A DNA stretch of 64,000 nt from Actinomadura barringtoniae (GCF_017573505.1 NZ_JAGEOJ010000033.1:27640-91639); one strand, 5' to 3'; positions 1 through 10,783 are shown, numbered from the stretch's first letter. The notes: generated by a model from the sequence alone, not told the origin. Numbers and translations: made by a program.

Positions 1-3000
1 CACCCGCTGTTCCAGGTCATGCTCGCGATGCAGACCCGGGTGCCGGCCTCCGGCGATGGCGACGAGGCCGGGCTTCCGTCGGTCCGGCCGTCGGCGAAGT
101 TCGACCTCGAAGTGACCGCGGGTGAGGTCTTCGACGACTCCGGGCACCCGGCCGGCATCGTCGGCAGCTTCATCGCCGCGGCCGACCGGTTCGAGGCCGC
201 CTCGGTGAAACGGCTCGTGGATCGCCTGCAACGCGTGCTGGCCGCCGTCGCCGTCGATGCCGGCGTGCGGGTTGGCTCGATCGACCTGCTGGAGCCGGGG
301 GAGCGGACGCGGCTCCTGCTCGGCTGGAACGACACGGCAGCCCCCTCTCCGGAGGGCGATGTCCTGGAGCGCTTCGAGGCGTGTGCGCGCGAGGCCCCGG
401 ACGCAGCCGCGGTGGCCGACGCCGACCGGCAGATGACGTACGCCGATCTCGACGCCCGGGCCACGGCCCTCGCGGCGCGTCTCCAGGCCCGGGGCATCGG
501 CCCGGAGTCGGTGGTCGGCCTCGTGCTGCCGCGCGGCATCGACCTGGTGACGGCGGTGCTCGCCGTCTGGAAGGCCGGGGGCGCCTACCTGCCGCTGGAC
601 CCGGAGCAGCCGGCGGAGCGGCTGGCGTTCCAGCTGGGCGATGCGGGTGCCGCGCTCGTGCTGGCGCACCGCACGACGGCCGGGCAGGTGTCTGGGGCCG
701 TTTCGGTCATGCTGCTGGACGATCCCGCGGACGACGCGACGAGCCCAACGTTCACACCCTCGGGGCGGGAACCCCAGAGCCTGGCGTACGTGATCTACAC
801 CTCCGGGTCCACCGGGACGCCGAAAGGCGTCGGTGTCGTGCACGGCGCGCTCGCCAACTATGTCGCCTCAGTGCCCGGCCGACTCGGGATGGGCGCCAGG
901 GGCGCCCGGTACGCGCTCCTCCAAGGCCCGCAGACCGACCTCGGTAACACCGTCCTGTTCACGGCCCTCGCCACCGGCGGGTGCCTGGACATCGTCGGGG
1001 AGGACGAGGCCACGGACGCCGATGCCCTGGCCCGCCGCTTCGCCGACCGGGAGACCGACCACCTCAAGGCCGTGCCGTCGCATCTCGTCGCCCTGTCCGC
1101 AGCCGCCGGTTTCAACGCTTTCGGGGTCCGGCGCTCACTCGTGCTCGGCGGCGAGAGCGCGCCCGCGGAGTGGCTGGAACAGGTGGTGACCGAGGCCGAG
1201 GCACGAGGCGTTGACGTCTTCAACCACTATGGGCCGACCGAGGCGACCATCGGCGTGATCACGACCTGCCTGACCGAAAGTCCGGGCACACCGGAGCGGC
1301 GCCACGGCCCGCGCGCGAGCCGTCCGATCGGCACACCGATCGCCAACACCCGCGTTTATGTCGTGGACGAGTTCCTGGCGCCGGTTCCGGTGGGCGCCGT
1401 GGGCGAACTCTTCGTCTCCGGCCTCGGCCTGGCCCGCGGATACGTCGGGCGCCCGTCCGTCACCGCCGAGCGCTTCGTCGCCTGCCCGTGGGAGCCCGGG
1501 GAGCGGATGTACCGCACCGGTGATCGCGTGCGATGGACTTCCGAAGGCCGGCTTGTGTTCGTCGGCCGGACCGACCAGCAGGTGAAGATCCGCGGCTTCC
1601 GGGTCGAGCCCGGGGAGATCGAGGCGGTCCTCGGCACCCATCCGCGGGTGCGCCAGGCCGTGGTCGTCACCCGCGCCGACGAGCCGGGGGACACCTACCT
1701 GGCCGCGTACGTCGTCCCCGGGGACTCGGTGCCCGAAGACCCGGACCTCGCCGGGAGCGTCCGTACCTTTCTGGCCGAACGTGTGCCCGCCCATCTGGTC
1801 CCCGCCCATATCGTCGAACTGCCGGCGCTTCCGCTGACCGCCAACGGCAAGATCGACCGGCGGGCTCTGCCCGTCCCGGAACGGACTTCGGCCAGGTCGG
1901 CTCTCGTGGGTCCGGTGGACCCTCGTCAGGAGATCCTTGCCCAGCTGTTCGCCGGCATCCTTGGCCGGCCCTCCGTAGCCATGGATGACGACTTCTTCGC
2001 GGTAGGCGGCCATTCCCTGCTGGCCACTCGGCTGGTTTCGCGGATCCGCTCCGCCTTGGGCGTCGAGCTCAGCTTGCGGACTCTGTTCGAGAACCCGACG
2101 GTAGCCGGACTGGCCGCCCGCCTGGCCGGCCTTGACGACGGGCCCCGGCTACGGCCGCCGATCCGTGCCATGGCGCGGCCCGATCGCATCCCGCTGTCGT
2201 TCGGTCAACAGCGGTTGTGGTTCCTGGCGCAGATGGAAGGGTTCGGTGTCGCCTACAACAGTCCCGTCGTCGTCCGTCTGGACGGCGTAGTCGACCTTGA
2301 GGCTCTGGGCGCCGCGCTCGCCGACGTGCTCGGCCGCCATGAGGTGCTCCGTACGACGTTCCCGGCCATTGACGGCGAGCCCTTTCAGCGGATCCTCGAT
2401 CCAGATGAGGTGACGGACGTCCTCCAGGTGGTGCACTTGGAGGACGCCGATCTGCAGGCGGCCGTGATCGCCGCGAGTGGACACGCCTTCGACCTCTCTG
2501 CCGAGATACCCCTTCGAGCCTGGGCCTTCGTCACCGCACCCGACACCTGCGTGCTGGTGGTGGTCGTCCACCACATCGCCGGTGACGGATGGTCCTGGGC
2601 ACCGCTGGCGGCCGATCTCTCAGCCGCCTACGAGGCGCGCCGCCGCGGTGCCGCCCCCGACTGGCCGGCGTTGCCGGTTCAGTACGCCGACTATGCGATC
2701 TGGCAGCGGAACCTGCTCGGTGACGAGCGCGACCCACACTCCTTGCACGCCCAGCAGATCGACTACTGGCGGCGAACCCTGGCGGACACGCCCCGGGAGC
2801 TCGCCCTGCCTGCGGACCGATCCCGACCGGCCCACCCCTCCTACCGCGGCCACACGGTCGAGATCGACCTCCCGGCCGATGTGCATGCCGAGCTGGCCGC
2901 ATTGGCGCGCTCGCAGGGGGTCACGACGTTCATGGTGGTCCAGGCCGCCCTGGCCCTGACCCTCTTCCGGCTCGGCGCCGGACCGGACATCCCGATCGGC

Positions 3001-6000
3001 ACGGCGGTCGCGGGACGGAACGACGAAGCGCTGGAGCCGCTCGTCGGATTCTTCGTCAACAGCCTGGTGCTGCGCACCGACGTGGACGGCGACCCGACGT
3101 TCGCCGAACTGCTGGCGCGGGTACGGAACGTCGGACTGTCGGCGTTCGCGAACCAGGACGTGCCCTTCGAGCGCCTGGTGGAGGAGCTCGCTCCTGCCCG
3201 CTCGCTGGCCAGGCACCCCCTGTACCAGGTCATGCTCACCATGCGGGCGGCCGTCCCAGTCGCCCTGGATCTCCCCGAGATCCGGCACAGCGGCGCCGAC
3301 TTGGTGATCGAGGAGGCCGTCGGATCCGCGGCGAAGTTCGACCTTCTGTTCATGCTGGGGGAGAGGTCAGGTCCGGGCGGACCGAACGGCATCAGCGGGA
3401 CCCTCACCGCGGCGGCCGACCTGTTCGACGAGGCGACGGCGATCGACCTGGCCCACTGTTTCCAGCATGTGCTGAGCACTGTGGTCGCTGATCCCGGGAT
3501 CCGGGCCGCCGACGTGAACGTGCTGGATACGGACCAGCGGCGGCTGGTGCTGCACGAGTGGAACGCGACCGCAGGTCCACCGGCATCGGTCCTGCCGATT
3601 CAGCGCTTCGATGCCGTCGCCGCCGAGCATCCGGACGCCGTCGCAGTGGTCGCCGGGAGCCAGACGGTGACCTACGGGCAGCTGCGTACGCGTGCGAACC
3701 GGCTTGCCCACCACCTTCGCTCGCTCGGAGTCGGGCCGGACTCGGTCGTGGCCCTTTGCCTGCCCCGCGGGGTGGACACCGTGGTCGGCATCCTGAGCGT
3801 CTGGAAGGCCGGCGGCGGTTATCTGCCGCTGGACACCAGCCAACCGGTCTATCGGATCGCCCGTCAGCTCGCGGATGCGCGAGCGACGCTGGTTCTTGGG
3901 ACCCTCGAGGTCCTCGATGACCTGCCCGCCGGCCGGATGCGGACCGTCGCCCTCGACGACCCGGAGACCGAGCGGCTGATAACCGCCTCGCCGGATACGA
4001 CACCTGCCGCTGAGCCCGACCCGGCGACCCTCGCCTACATGATCTACACGTCCGGCTCGACAGGCACTCCCAAGGGCGTCGCGGTCACCCATGAGGCGGT
4101 GGCGAACTACGTCGGCTCCGTTCCCGGTCGGCTCGGGATCGCGGGCAGTCGAGGCGAGCGATACGGCCTGCTTCAGGCTCAAGTCACAGACCTGGGCAAC
4201 ACCATGCTGTTCGCCAGCCTTGCCAGCGGTGGCGAGCTGCACATCCTGGACGACGACGCGGTAACCGACCCGTCAGCGGTCGCGGACTATCTGGCCGCAC
4301 ACGGGATCGACCACCTGAAGGTCGTGCCGTCCCATCTGGCGGCACTCACCGCCGCCGTCGGGATCGGTCCCCTCCTGCCCCGGCGGACACTGGTGCTCGG
4401 AGGCGAAGCAGCCCCGGCAGCGTGGATCCGCGAGTTGGTCATGACCGCCGCCTCCCAGGGCGTCACCGTGCACAACCACTACGGTCCGACCGAGACCACC
4501 ATCGGCGTCACCACGGGTCGGTTCGACACTGCCGGACCGGACGCTGTGACGGACGCGACGTCACCCGTGCCGATCGGGACCCCGATCGCGAACACGAGAG
4601 CGTACGTGCTGGACGAACGTCTCGCCCCGGTGCCACCAGGAGTGGTCGGTGACCTCTACGTGGCCGGCACGGGGCTGGCCCGAGGCTACGTCGGTCGCCC
4701 GTCCGCGACGGCCGAACGATTCCTCGCCTGCCCTTGGGCCCCGGGGGAGCGGATGTACCGGACGGGCGACCGCGCCCGCTGGACTCGCTCCGGCAATCTG
4801 GTCCACTCAGGCAGGGCAGACGACCAGGTCAAGGTCCGCGGGTTCCGGGTCGAGCCCGGCGAGATCGCCGGCACTGTGATCGCACACCCGGAGGTCGATC
4901 GGGCTGTCGTGGTGGTCCACCTGGATCCAGTGGCCGGTCCGCGACTGGTGGCCTACGTCGTGCCGGCCGAATCGTCCCGCGCCCAGGAGGGCGCGACCGG
5001 TGACGACTTCACCGCCAGGCTCATCTCCTTCCTCGTCGGGCGGCTACCCGAGCACATGATCCCGGCCGTCGTGGTCTTGTCCGCCTTGCCCCTGACCGGC
5101 AACGGAAAGCTCGACCGGGCCGCGCTGCCCGCGCCGGGCACCGGCTCAGTGGGCCGGGCGCCGCAGACTCCACGCGAGGAAGTCATCGCCGATGCATTCG
5201 CCGCCACCCTAGGGTTGGAACAGGTCGGCGCCGACGACGACTTCTTCGCACTCGGCGGCCACTCACTGCGGGCGGTGGCGCTGGTCGAGCGTCTGCGTCG
5301 ACAGGGGATAGCCATCTCGGTGCGGGCTCTGTTCGAGACGCCCACGGTGGCCGGGCTGGCCGCCGCGATAACGAAGCCGGTCCGTGCCGTGCCGCGCAGC
5401 CGGATACCGGTCGGCACACGGGAGCTGACGCCCGAAATGGTGCCGCTCGCCGACCTCTCACCGTCGGAGTTGGCCCAGGTGGCGGACTCGGTGGACGGAG
5501 GTGCGGCGAACGTGGCCGACATCTACCCTCTCGCCCCGCTGCAGGACGGAATCTTGTTCCACCACCTGCTGGCTGACAGTGGGCCGGACGCCTACCTCTC
5601 GCCCGCCGTCCTCGAGGTCGACTCGCGGTCGCGGCTCGACGCCATCGTCTCCGCGCTCCGGACGGTGATCGAGCGTCACGACGTCTGCCGGACCGCGATC
5701 GTCTGGGACGGGGTGCCACGACCGGTTCAGGTGGTGTGGCGGCAGGTGGCCCTCGTTCCGGTCGAGGTCACGCTCACCGACCGAGACGGGAAGAGCCCGA
5801 TCGACCCCGTCGAGGCGCTCCTGGCGGCCGCTCCGCCCGGGCTCGACGTGACCCGCGCGCCTCTCATGGACTTGCACGTGGCCGAGGTCGGTGACCGATG
5901 GCTGGTCCTGCTGCGACTGCACCATCTGGCCGCCGATCACACCGGCAAGGAGGTCCTGCTTGAGGAGGTCCGAGAAATCCTGGCGGGCCGGGCGGCAGGC

Positions 6001-9000
6001 CTGCCCGCGCCCGTCCCGTTCCGCGAGTTCGTCGCCGCGACCGCGACCGATCCGGATCGGGAGGGCCGGCACGAGCTCTTCTTCAGCGACCTGATCGGGG
6101 ACGTCGAAGAACCGACCACGCCATACGGTCTCACCGACGCACGCGGTGATGGGCACGCGGCCGAGCGGGGCCACCGCCGAGTTGACGACGAGACCGGGGC
6201 CGCCATCCGCGCGACCGCGCGCCGCTGTCGTACCAGTCCGGCCGTCCTCTGGCACCTGGCCTGGGCCCGGGTGCTCGCCACTTTGAGCGGTCGCCAGGAC
6301 GTCGTGTTCGGCACCGTCCTCGCCGGTCGGCTGGATGCCGGAAGCGGCGCCGATCGGTCGCCCGGGCTGTTCATGAACACGCTCCCGGCGCGGGTGAACG
6401 TCGGTGACGGTGTCAGTACCGCGCTGGGAACGACCCGGACTCAGTTGGCCGGCCTGCTGGAACACGAGCAGGCTTCGCTGGTGTTGGCACAGCGAGCCAG
6501 TGCTGTGCCCGCCGGGAGTCCGCTGTTCACGTCACTGCTGAACTATCGGCATATGGACGGTGGGTCCTCTCCGGGGCCCGAGGGCCAGGCTCAGGGTCTA
6601 GAAGGCATCCGTACGATTTACACCCGCAGCCGGAACAACTACCCACTGACCGTCTCGGTGGACGACGTCGACGAGGGATCGTTCGAGGTGATCGTTGACG
6701 CTGTCGCGCCAGCGGTTCCGGGCGAGGTCGCTGACATGGTGGTGCGAGCCGCCTCGGGATTGGTGGCAGCGCTCGCAGAGACACTGGACGGCGGACCGGA
6801 CACTCGCCTAACGGACGTCGAGGTCATGGAACCGGCTTGGCAGCAGCGCCTCCTGCGGCTGGGGCACCCGGGCACTTCAGACCTACCGATATCCGGGCAC
6901 ACGATCCTCGAACTCTTCGCCTGCCAGGTCGCCGCCACCCCAGAGGCCCTGGCAGCTCGCTTCGAGGACCAGGGGTGGTCTTATGCCGAGCTGGACGGCC
7001 GGTCGAATCGGCTGGCCCGGCATATGATCAGCCGTGGAATCGGTCCTGGCGACATCGTCGGGGTGGTCATGGATCGCGGGCCCGATCTGCTGGCCGTCCT
7101 CCTTGGAGTGCTGAAGACGGGGGCGGCCTACCTGCCGGTCGACCCCGGGTACCCGCTGGAGCGCATCCGGTTCATGCTCGACGACTGCCAGGTGCGGCTC
7201 GTCCTGCTCGACGCCGCGATCGCCGATCTCCTCGCCTCTCCCGGCCCCGATGGGCAGAGCATCCCCGATGACGTCGAGCTGCTAGTGGTCGACGATTCTC
7301 GCATCTCCGAAATCCTCGACCGCCTGCCGGAGGGCCAGCTGATGCCCTCGGAGCGGATGGGGCCCGTCTCGCCTTTGAGCCCGGCCTACGTCATCTATAC
7401 CTCCGGCTCGACCGGGCGGCCGAAGGGGGTTCTCGTTCCGCACGCCGGTGTGGTCAACCACCTGGCATGGTTCCAGTCCTGGTGCCCGTTGACCGCCGCG
7501 GATCGGGTCCTCTGGAAGGCGCCCTTCGTTTTCGACGTCTCGATCCTCGAGATGTTCTCGCCATTGGTCAACGGGGCTGCCGTGGTCATCGCTCGGCCCG
7601 GTGGGCAGCGCGACCCGGGCTATATCGCGAATCTCGCCTGCAGGGAGTGGATCAGCGTCCTGCATTTCGTCCCCGGAATGCTGGCGGCCTTTCTCGACGA
7701 GCCCGCCGCAGCCCGATGCGCCGGGTTGCGGGCCGTGTTCTCCGGCGGAGAGGCTCTGCCCGAGACGGTGGTGGAGCGCTTCGCAGAGGTGTTCGACGAT
7801 CGGGTCGCCCTGACGAACCTCTACGGACCGACCGAGACCACGGTGGACGCGACCGCCTGGCGGTGCCTGGTTCGGACGCAGCGACGGGAGGAAGGCATCC
7901 CGATCGGCCGACCGGTGGCCAACACCCGTACGTACGTGCTGGACGAGACGCTCTCACCGGTCCCGGCGGGAGTGGTCGGCGACCTCTACGTGGCCGGGGA
8001 GCAGTTGGCCCATGGTTACGTGAAACGGCCGAGCTTGACCGCGGAGCGATTCGTCGGCTGCCCGTGGATCCCCGGACAGCGAATGTACCGAACGGGGGAC
8101 CGGGTGAGCTGGAGCCCCGATGGGCAACTGCTGTTCGCAGGGCGGGCCGACGACCAGGTGAAACTACGGGGGTTCCGTATCGAGCCGGGTGAGGTACAGG
8201 CCGCCCTGGTGGCGCACCCGGACGTCGCCCAGGCAGCAGTGATGATCCGTGAGGATCTCCCTAAGGACCCGCGGTTGGTCGCCTACGTCGTCCCGGCTGC
8301 TGGTTTCGGCGCAGACGAGGAACTCGAGGCACGCGTGCTCGAGTTCGCGACCGATCGATTGCCGGCCCAGTTCGTGCCGACGGCGATCGTACGGCTTGCC
8401 GAGCTGCCGACCTTCGTCAGTGGCAAGCTCGATCGCGGCGCCTTGCCCGCGCCGCAGTACGCGTCCACCGCTCGGGCGAGTCGCGGCCCGGCATCCGATC
8501 TGGAGCGACTGATCTGTGAGGAGTTCGCCGGCGTTCTGGGCCTTGACGATGTCGGGGTGGACGACAACTTCTTCGCTCTCGGTGGCCATTCCCTGCTGGC
8601 CGTCAGGCTGATGGCCCGCCTGCGCGAGCGCGGGCTCAGTCTTCCCTTGAACACCCTGCTCGTGGCACCGACCGTCGCCGGCCTCATGCGCAGGCTGGAT
8701 CTCTCGGCCGCCGGCGGGGCCCTCGAGGAAGTCCTCACCATCCGGGACACGGGCTCGCAGCCGCCGGTGTTCTGTATCCACCCGGCCGGTGGCCTGAGCT
8801 GGTGCTACCTGCCGCTGGCGCGGTTGGCCGACCCCGAGATCCCGCTCTACGGCCTCCAGGCACAGGGCATTGTCCAGGATTCGCCTCTGCCCAAGTCGGT
8901 TCGGGAAATGGCCGTCGACTACATCCAGCGCATCAGGGCCATTCAGCCTCAGGGCCCCTACCGGCTGCTCGGATGGTCCTTCGGCGGGATCCCGGCTCAC

Positions 9001-9465
9001 GAGATGGCCGTCCAGCTTGAGGCCGCAGGCGAACAGGTCGAGTTGGTCGTGCTGGACACGTATCCGGCCGCCTCCCGGCCAGTGCTCCTGGGCGCAAACG
9101 GCTCTCCCGTCGAGGACGAGCCCGATCCCGACGACGTTGTCGAGCTGGCCGAGCGCATGCGCGAGGAAGTCAACGAATCACTGAACGGACTGTCCGATGC
9201 CGAGATGCTTCGCCTCGCGGAGATCTTCCAGAACAACGCGGTCCTCGCCCGCAGGCACCGGCCGGGCCGACTCGGCGCGGGGATGTTGCTCCTGGTCGCC
9301 GACAGAACTCGCGACGACGGCGAGGCCACAACCGCACGATGGGCGGCCTACGTCAGCGGAGCCGTCACCGAGGTACGCCTGCCCTGCGTCCATTCGGAGA
9401 TGCTCAGACCGGAGATGGTGGAGCAGACTTGGTCGGCCATCGCGTCATGGCTGCTCACGATGTGA
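1..9465 (+). CDS. Non-ribosomal peptide synthetase, C-terminal three modules with thioesterase (5' end outside window)
   Basis: Assembles and releases a peptide on carrier-protein thioesters in the cytoplasm. The reading frame is open from base 1 and opens inside a condensation domain, so the gene is partial. Order by nucleotide: C end (1-330), A1 (~345-1880), T1 (Ser codon 2014), C2 (~2160-3540, HHIAGDG at 2569), A2 (~3560-5130), T2 (Ser codon 5263), C3 (~5518-6830, HHLAADH at 5920), A3 (~6890-8455), T3 (Ser codon 8590) and thioesterase (~8740-9462, GWSFGG at 8971). Reading the ten Stachelhaus positions by eye gives DLTKVGHIGK for both A1 and A2, the classic Asp code. A3 reads DVLHFGLVDK, close to Ser codes but with two changes, so its substrate is open. 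C3 starts with an extended HHL motif like dual condensation/epimerisation or DCL domains, so the residue loaded by A2 may become D. No MbtH-like gene is visible. Confidence 0.97.
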   Translation, partial: HPLFQVMLAMQTRVPASGDGDEAGLPSVRPSAKFDLEVTAGEVFDDSGHPAGIVGSFIAAADRFEAASVKRLVDRLQRVLAAVAVDAGVRVGSIDLLEPGERTRLLLGWNDTAAPSPEGDVLERFEACAREAPDAAAVADADRQMTYADLDARATALAARLQARGIGPESVVGLVLPRGIDLVTAVLAVWKAGGAYLPLDPEQPAERLAFQLGDAGAALVLAHRTTAGQVSGAVSVMLLDDPADDATSPTFTPSGREPQSLAYVIYTSGSTGTPKGVGVVHGALANYVASVPGRLGMGARGARYALLQGPQTDLGNTVLFTALATGGCLDIVGEDEATDADALARRFADRETDHLKAVPSHLVALSAAAGFNAFGVRRSLVLGGESAPAEWLEQVVTEAEARGVDVFNHYGPTEATIGVITTCLTESPGTPERRHGPRASRPIGTPIANTRVYVVDEFLAPVPVGAVGELFVSGLGLARGYVGRPSVTAERFVACPWEPGERMYRTGDRVRWTSEGRLVFVGRTDQQVKIRGFRVEPGEIEAVLGTHPRVRQAVVVTRADEPGDTYLAAYVVPGDSVPEDPDLAGSVRTFLAERVPAHLVPAHIVELPALPLTANGKIDRRALPVPERTSARSALVGPVDPRQEILAQLFAGILGRPSVAMDDDFFAVGGHSLLATRLVSRIRSALGVELSLRTLFENPTVAGLAARLAGLDDGPRLRPPIRAMARPDRIPLSFGQQRLWFLAQMEGFGVAYNSPVVVRLDGVVDLEALGAALADVLGRHEVLRTTFPAIDGEPFQRILDPDEVTDVLQVVHLEDADLQAAVIAASGHAFDLSAEIPLRAWAFVTAPDTCVLVVVVHHIAGDGWSWAPLAADLSAAYEARRRGAAPDWPALPVQYADYAIWQRNLLGDERDPHSLHAQQIDYWRRTLADTPRELALPADRSRPAHPSYRGHTVEIDLPADVHAELAALARSQGVTTFMVVQAALALTLFRLGAGPDIPIGTAVAGRNDEALEPLVGFFVNSLVLRTDVDGDPTFAELLARVRNVGLSAFANQDVPFERLVEELAPARSLARHPLYQVMLTMRAAVPVALDLPEIRHSGADLVIEEAVGSAAKFDLLFMLGERSGPGGPNGISGTLTAAADLFDEATAIDLAHCFQHVLSTVVADPGIRAADVNVLDTDQRRLVLHEWNATAGPPASVLPIQRFDAVAAEHPDAVAVVAGSQTVTYGQLRTRANRLAHHLRSLGVGPDSVVALCLPRGVDTVVGILSVWKAGGGYLPLDTSQPVYRIARQLADARATLVLGTLEVLDDLPAGRMRTVALDDPETERLITASPDTTPAAEPDPATLAYMIYTSGSTGTPKGVAVTHEAVANYVGSVPGRLGIAGSRGERYGLLQAQVTDLGNTMLFASLASGGELHILDDDAVTDPSAVADYLAAHGIDHLKVVPSHLAALTAAVGIGPLLPRRTLVLGGEAAPAAWIRELVMTAASQGVTVHNHYGPTETTIGVTTGRFDTAGPDAVTDATSPVPIGTPIANTRAYVLDERLAPVPPGVVGDLYVAGTGLARGYVGRPSATAERFLACPWAPGERMYRTGDRARWTRSGNLVHSGRADDQVKVRGFRVEPGEIAGTVIAHPEVDRAVVVVHLDPVAGPRLVAYVVPAESSRAQEGATGDDFTARLISFLVGRLPEHMIPAVVVLSALPLTGNGKLDRAALPAPGTGSVGRAPQTPREEVIADAFAATLGLEQVGADDDFFALGGHSLRAVALVERLRRQGIAISVRALFETPTVAGLAAAITKPVRAVPRSRIPVGTRELTPEMVPLADLSPSELAQVADSVDGGAANVADIYPLAPLQDGILFHHLLADSGPDAYLSPAVLEVDSRSRLDAIVSALRTVIERHDVCRTAIVWDGVPRPVQVVWRQVALVPVEVTLTDRDGKSPIDPVEALLAAAPPGLDVTRAPLMDLHVAEVGDRWLVLLRLHHLAADHTGKEVLLEEVREILAGRAAGLPAPVPFREFVAATATDPDREGRHELFFSDLIGDVEEPTTPYGLTDARGDGHAAERGHRRVDDETGAAIRATARRCRTSPAVLWHLAWARVLATLSGRQDVVFGTVLAGRLDAGSGADRSPGLFMNTLPARVNVGDGVSTALGTTRTQLAGLLEHEQASLVLAQRASAVPAGSPLFTSLLNYRHMDGGSSPGPEGQAQGLEGIRTIYTRSRNNYPLTVSVDDVDEGSFEVIVDAVAPAVPGEVADMVVRAASGLVAALAETLDGGPDTRLTDVEVMEPAWQQRLLRLGHPGTSDLPISGHTILELFACQVAATPEALAARFEDQGWSYAELDGRSNRLARHMISRGIGPGDIVGVVMDRGPDLLAVLLGVLKTGAAYLPVDPGYPLERIRFMLDDCQVRLVLLDAAIADLLASPGPDGQSIPDDVELLVVDDSRISEILDRLPEGQLMPSERMGPVSPLSPAYVIYTSGSTGRPKGVLVPHAGVVNHLAWFQSWCPLTAADRVLWKAPFVFDVSILEMFSPLVNGAAVVIARPGGQRDPGYIANLACREWISVLHFVPGMLAAFLDEPAAARCAGLRAVFSGGEALPETVVERFAEVFDDRVALTNLYGPTETTVDATAWRCLVRTQRREEGIPIGRPVANTRTYVLDETLSPVPAGVVGDLYVAGEQLAHGYVKRPSLTAERFVGCPWIPGQRMYRTGDRVSWSPDGQLLFAGRADDQVKLRGFRIEPGEVQAALVAHPDVAQAAVMIREDLPKDPRLVAYVVPAAGFGADEELEARVLEFATDRLPAQFVPTAIVRLAELPTFVSGKLDRGALPAPQYASTARASRGPASDLERLICEEFAGVLGLDDVGVDDNFFALGGHSLLAVRLMARLRERGLSLPLNTLLVAPTVAGLMRRLDLSAAGGALEEVLTIRDTGSQPPVFCIHPAGGLSWCYLPLARLADPEIPLYGLQAQGIVQDSPLPKSVREMAVDYIQRIRAIQPQGPYRLLGWSFGGIPAHEMAVQLEAAGEQVELVVLDTYPAASRPVLLGANGSPVEDEPDPDDVVELAERMREEVNESLNGLSDAEMLRLAEIFQNNAVLARRHRPGRLGAGMLLLVADRTRDDGEATTARWAAYVSGAVTEVRLPCVHSEMLRPEMVEQTWSAIASWLLTM

Positions 9466-10176
9466 AACACCGGCAACCACCGGACCGGCAGAGTCCTGAC
9501 CGGTCCCCAATTGCCGGATACGGCGCCGTAACTCGGCCAGTTCCTTCTTCTCGACGCTTGACAGCTGGCCGGGGGTGGTGCTGACGAGCCCCCGTGGAGC
9601 ACCCAGGCGTCGGGGTGGGTGCGCCGTCAGGGCCCCGAACCTCGACGCCAGGGCCGCTATACGTGGTGTACCGCTCAGCGTTGATGAGGACACACTGGTC
9701 GAGGGCATCAACGACCCGGCCCGCACCGACTGGTTCATCCGATCCGCCTTCCCGTTGATCCTGGGTGAGCCAGGCGGCAACTCCGCCACAAGGCCTGGGC
9801 GATCTACATACCCCGGCGATGTTCTAGAGGGTGGCGGCCCGGTAAAGGGCAGCCGGGACGTCGGGTGGGACGTGCAGGCGACAGCTACTGGCTCCGTTGA
9901 GGACTCCGCCGTCGGCATCCCTGATGGTGACGTGGAATTAGGCCCGGGCTCGATGCACAGGCAGACCATCGTGGGTGAGGATGTGTAGGCCCAGGTGAAG
10001 AGCCGGCGCGGGCGTGAAGGTCGAGGTAGCTGGCGGTGCGGAACGTGTCGTCGACGCCGCCAAAGCATGCTCGCCCTGTCCGATGCCGCCGCGATGACCG
10101 CCGAGCCCGGCAACCATCAGCAAAGAGCCACCACCCACAACGCTCTGAACCCAGTGTCTCGCTTTGTCAGCAACTC
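9466..10176. other. Gene-poor stretch downstream of the NRPS
   Basis: About 700 bases with no convincing gene. Several frames stay open because of high GC, but none has recognisable motifs and a good start. On the minus strand around 9480-9570 a short Glu/Arg-rich coiled segment (KKELAELRRRIRQL) resembles the leucine-zipper part of IS3-type OrfA proteins. It is too short to call a transposase remnant with confidence. Confidence 0.4.
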
Positions 10177-10207
10177 GGTTGACATCCCGCCCGCCCGGCT
10201 CCATCCT
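10177..10207 (+). promoter_or_regulatory. Putative promoter/operator upstream of the ImmA/IrrE gene
   Basis: GGTTGACATCCC (10177-10188) is identical to the 12 bp at 13819-13830 in the XRE/acyltransferase intergenic region. It contains a perfect -35 hexamer TTGACA (10179-10184). A weak -10 (CATCCT, 10202) follows after a 17-bp spacer, 43 bp before the ATG at 10250. The repeat in front of two nearby transcription units suggests a shared operator, perhaps for the XRE protein at 13280-13753 (inference). Confidence 0.5.
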
Positions 10208-10249
10208 GGGCCCTTGATCGACTACTGTTTCGCGCCCCGGGGAGGCTGT

Positions 10250-10783
10250 ATGGGTAGCCGGAAAATGTCGATCGAGAAGGTCATCGCTGAAATGGAGGCT
10301 GACGGAATCTTTCCGGATCCCTTCGATGCGGATATTTTCATAAACAGGTTGGGGCGACGGAGAGACCGCGCCATATCTCTGCAAGAGGTGCACGGGCGTC
10401 AGAAGGTTCCCTGTGGGCTCTGGATAAGTGCACGCTCGTGCGACTACATCTTTCATGCCAGGACTTCATCGGCTCGGCATCGGGCCAACATCATTCTGCA
10501 TGAGGTCGGGCACATGCTGCTCGATCACCGGGGCCGCTCGGGGCTGGGCCCGGACGCGGGGGCGATTCTCCAGGCGCTTGTGCCGCATCTGGATCCAAGA
10601 ATGATCGAAATGGTCCTTGGCAGGAGCGCATACAGCGCGGCAGAGGAGCGTGACGCGGAGGTCTTTGCCACCTTGACCCTTGCCGGTCGGCCGCTGAGCC
10701 GGCATCAGACCCGTGATCGTGACATTCCGCCGGAGACGGTGGCCGTCATCCGTCGCGTCGAGGATGCCTGGGGCCGGGCCTAA
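10250..10783 (+). CDS. ImmA/IrrE family metallo-endopeptidase domain protein
   Basis: Predicted zinc peptidase of 177 residues with HEVGH at residues 84-88 (10499-10513), the HExxH signature of the ImmA/IrrE (COG2856) family. Members cleave or inactivate partner XRE repressors. An acidic run (AEERDAEVFA) downstream could supply the third zinc ligand. The ATG at 10250 has GGAGG eight bases upstream, and an in-frame start at 9995 lacks support. The next gene starts 11 bp after the stop, and an XRE regulator lies 3 kb downstream. In actinobacteria such proteins often sit next to MAB_1171c-type membrane proteins, as here. Its substrate is not known; the convergent XRE protein is the obvious candidate (inference). 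Confidence 0.8.
   Translation: MGSRKMSIEKVIAEMEADGIFPDPFDADIFINRLGRRRDRAISLQEVHGRQKVPCGLWISARSCDYIFHARTSSARHRANIILHEVGHMLLDHRGRSGLGPDAGAILQALVPHLDPRMIEMVLGRSAYSAAEERDAEVFATLTLAGRPLSRHQTRDRDIPPETVAVIRRVEDAWGRA

Noticed and set aside
9466..9575. Possible IS3 OrfA remnant on the minus strand
   Set aside because: Only a short KKELAELRRRIRQL coiled segment is visible. There are no terminal repeats and no OrfB, which is not enough to call a mobile element.
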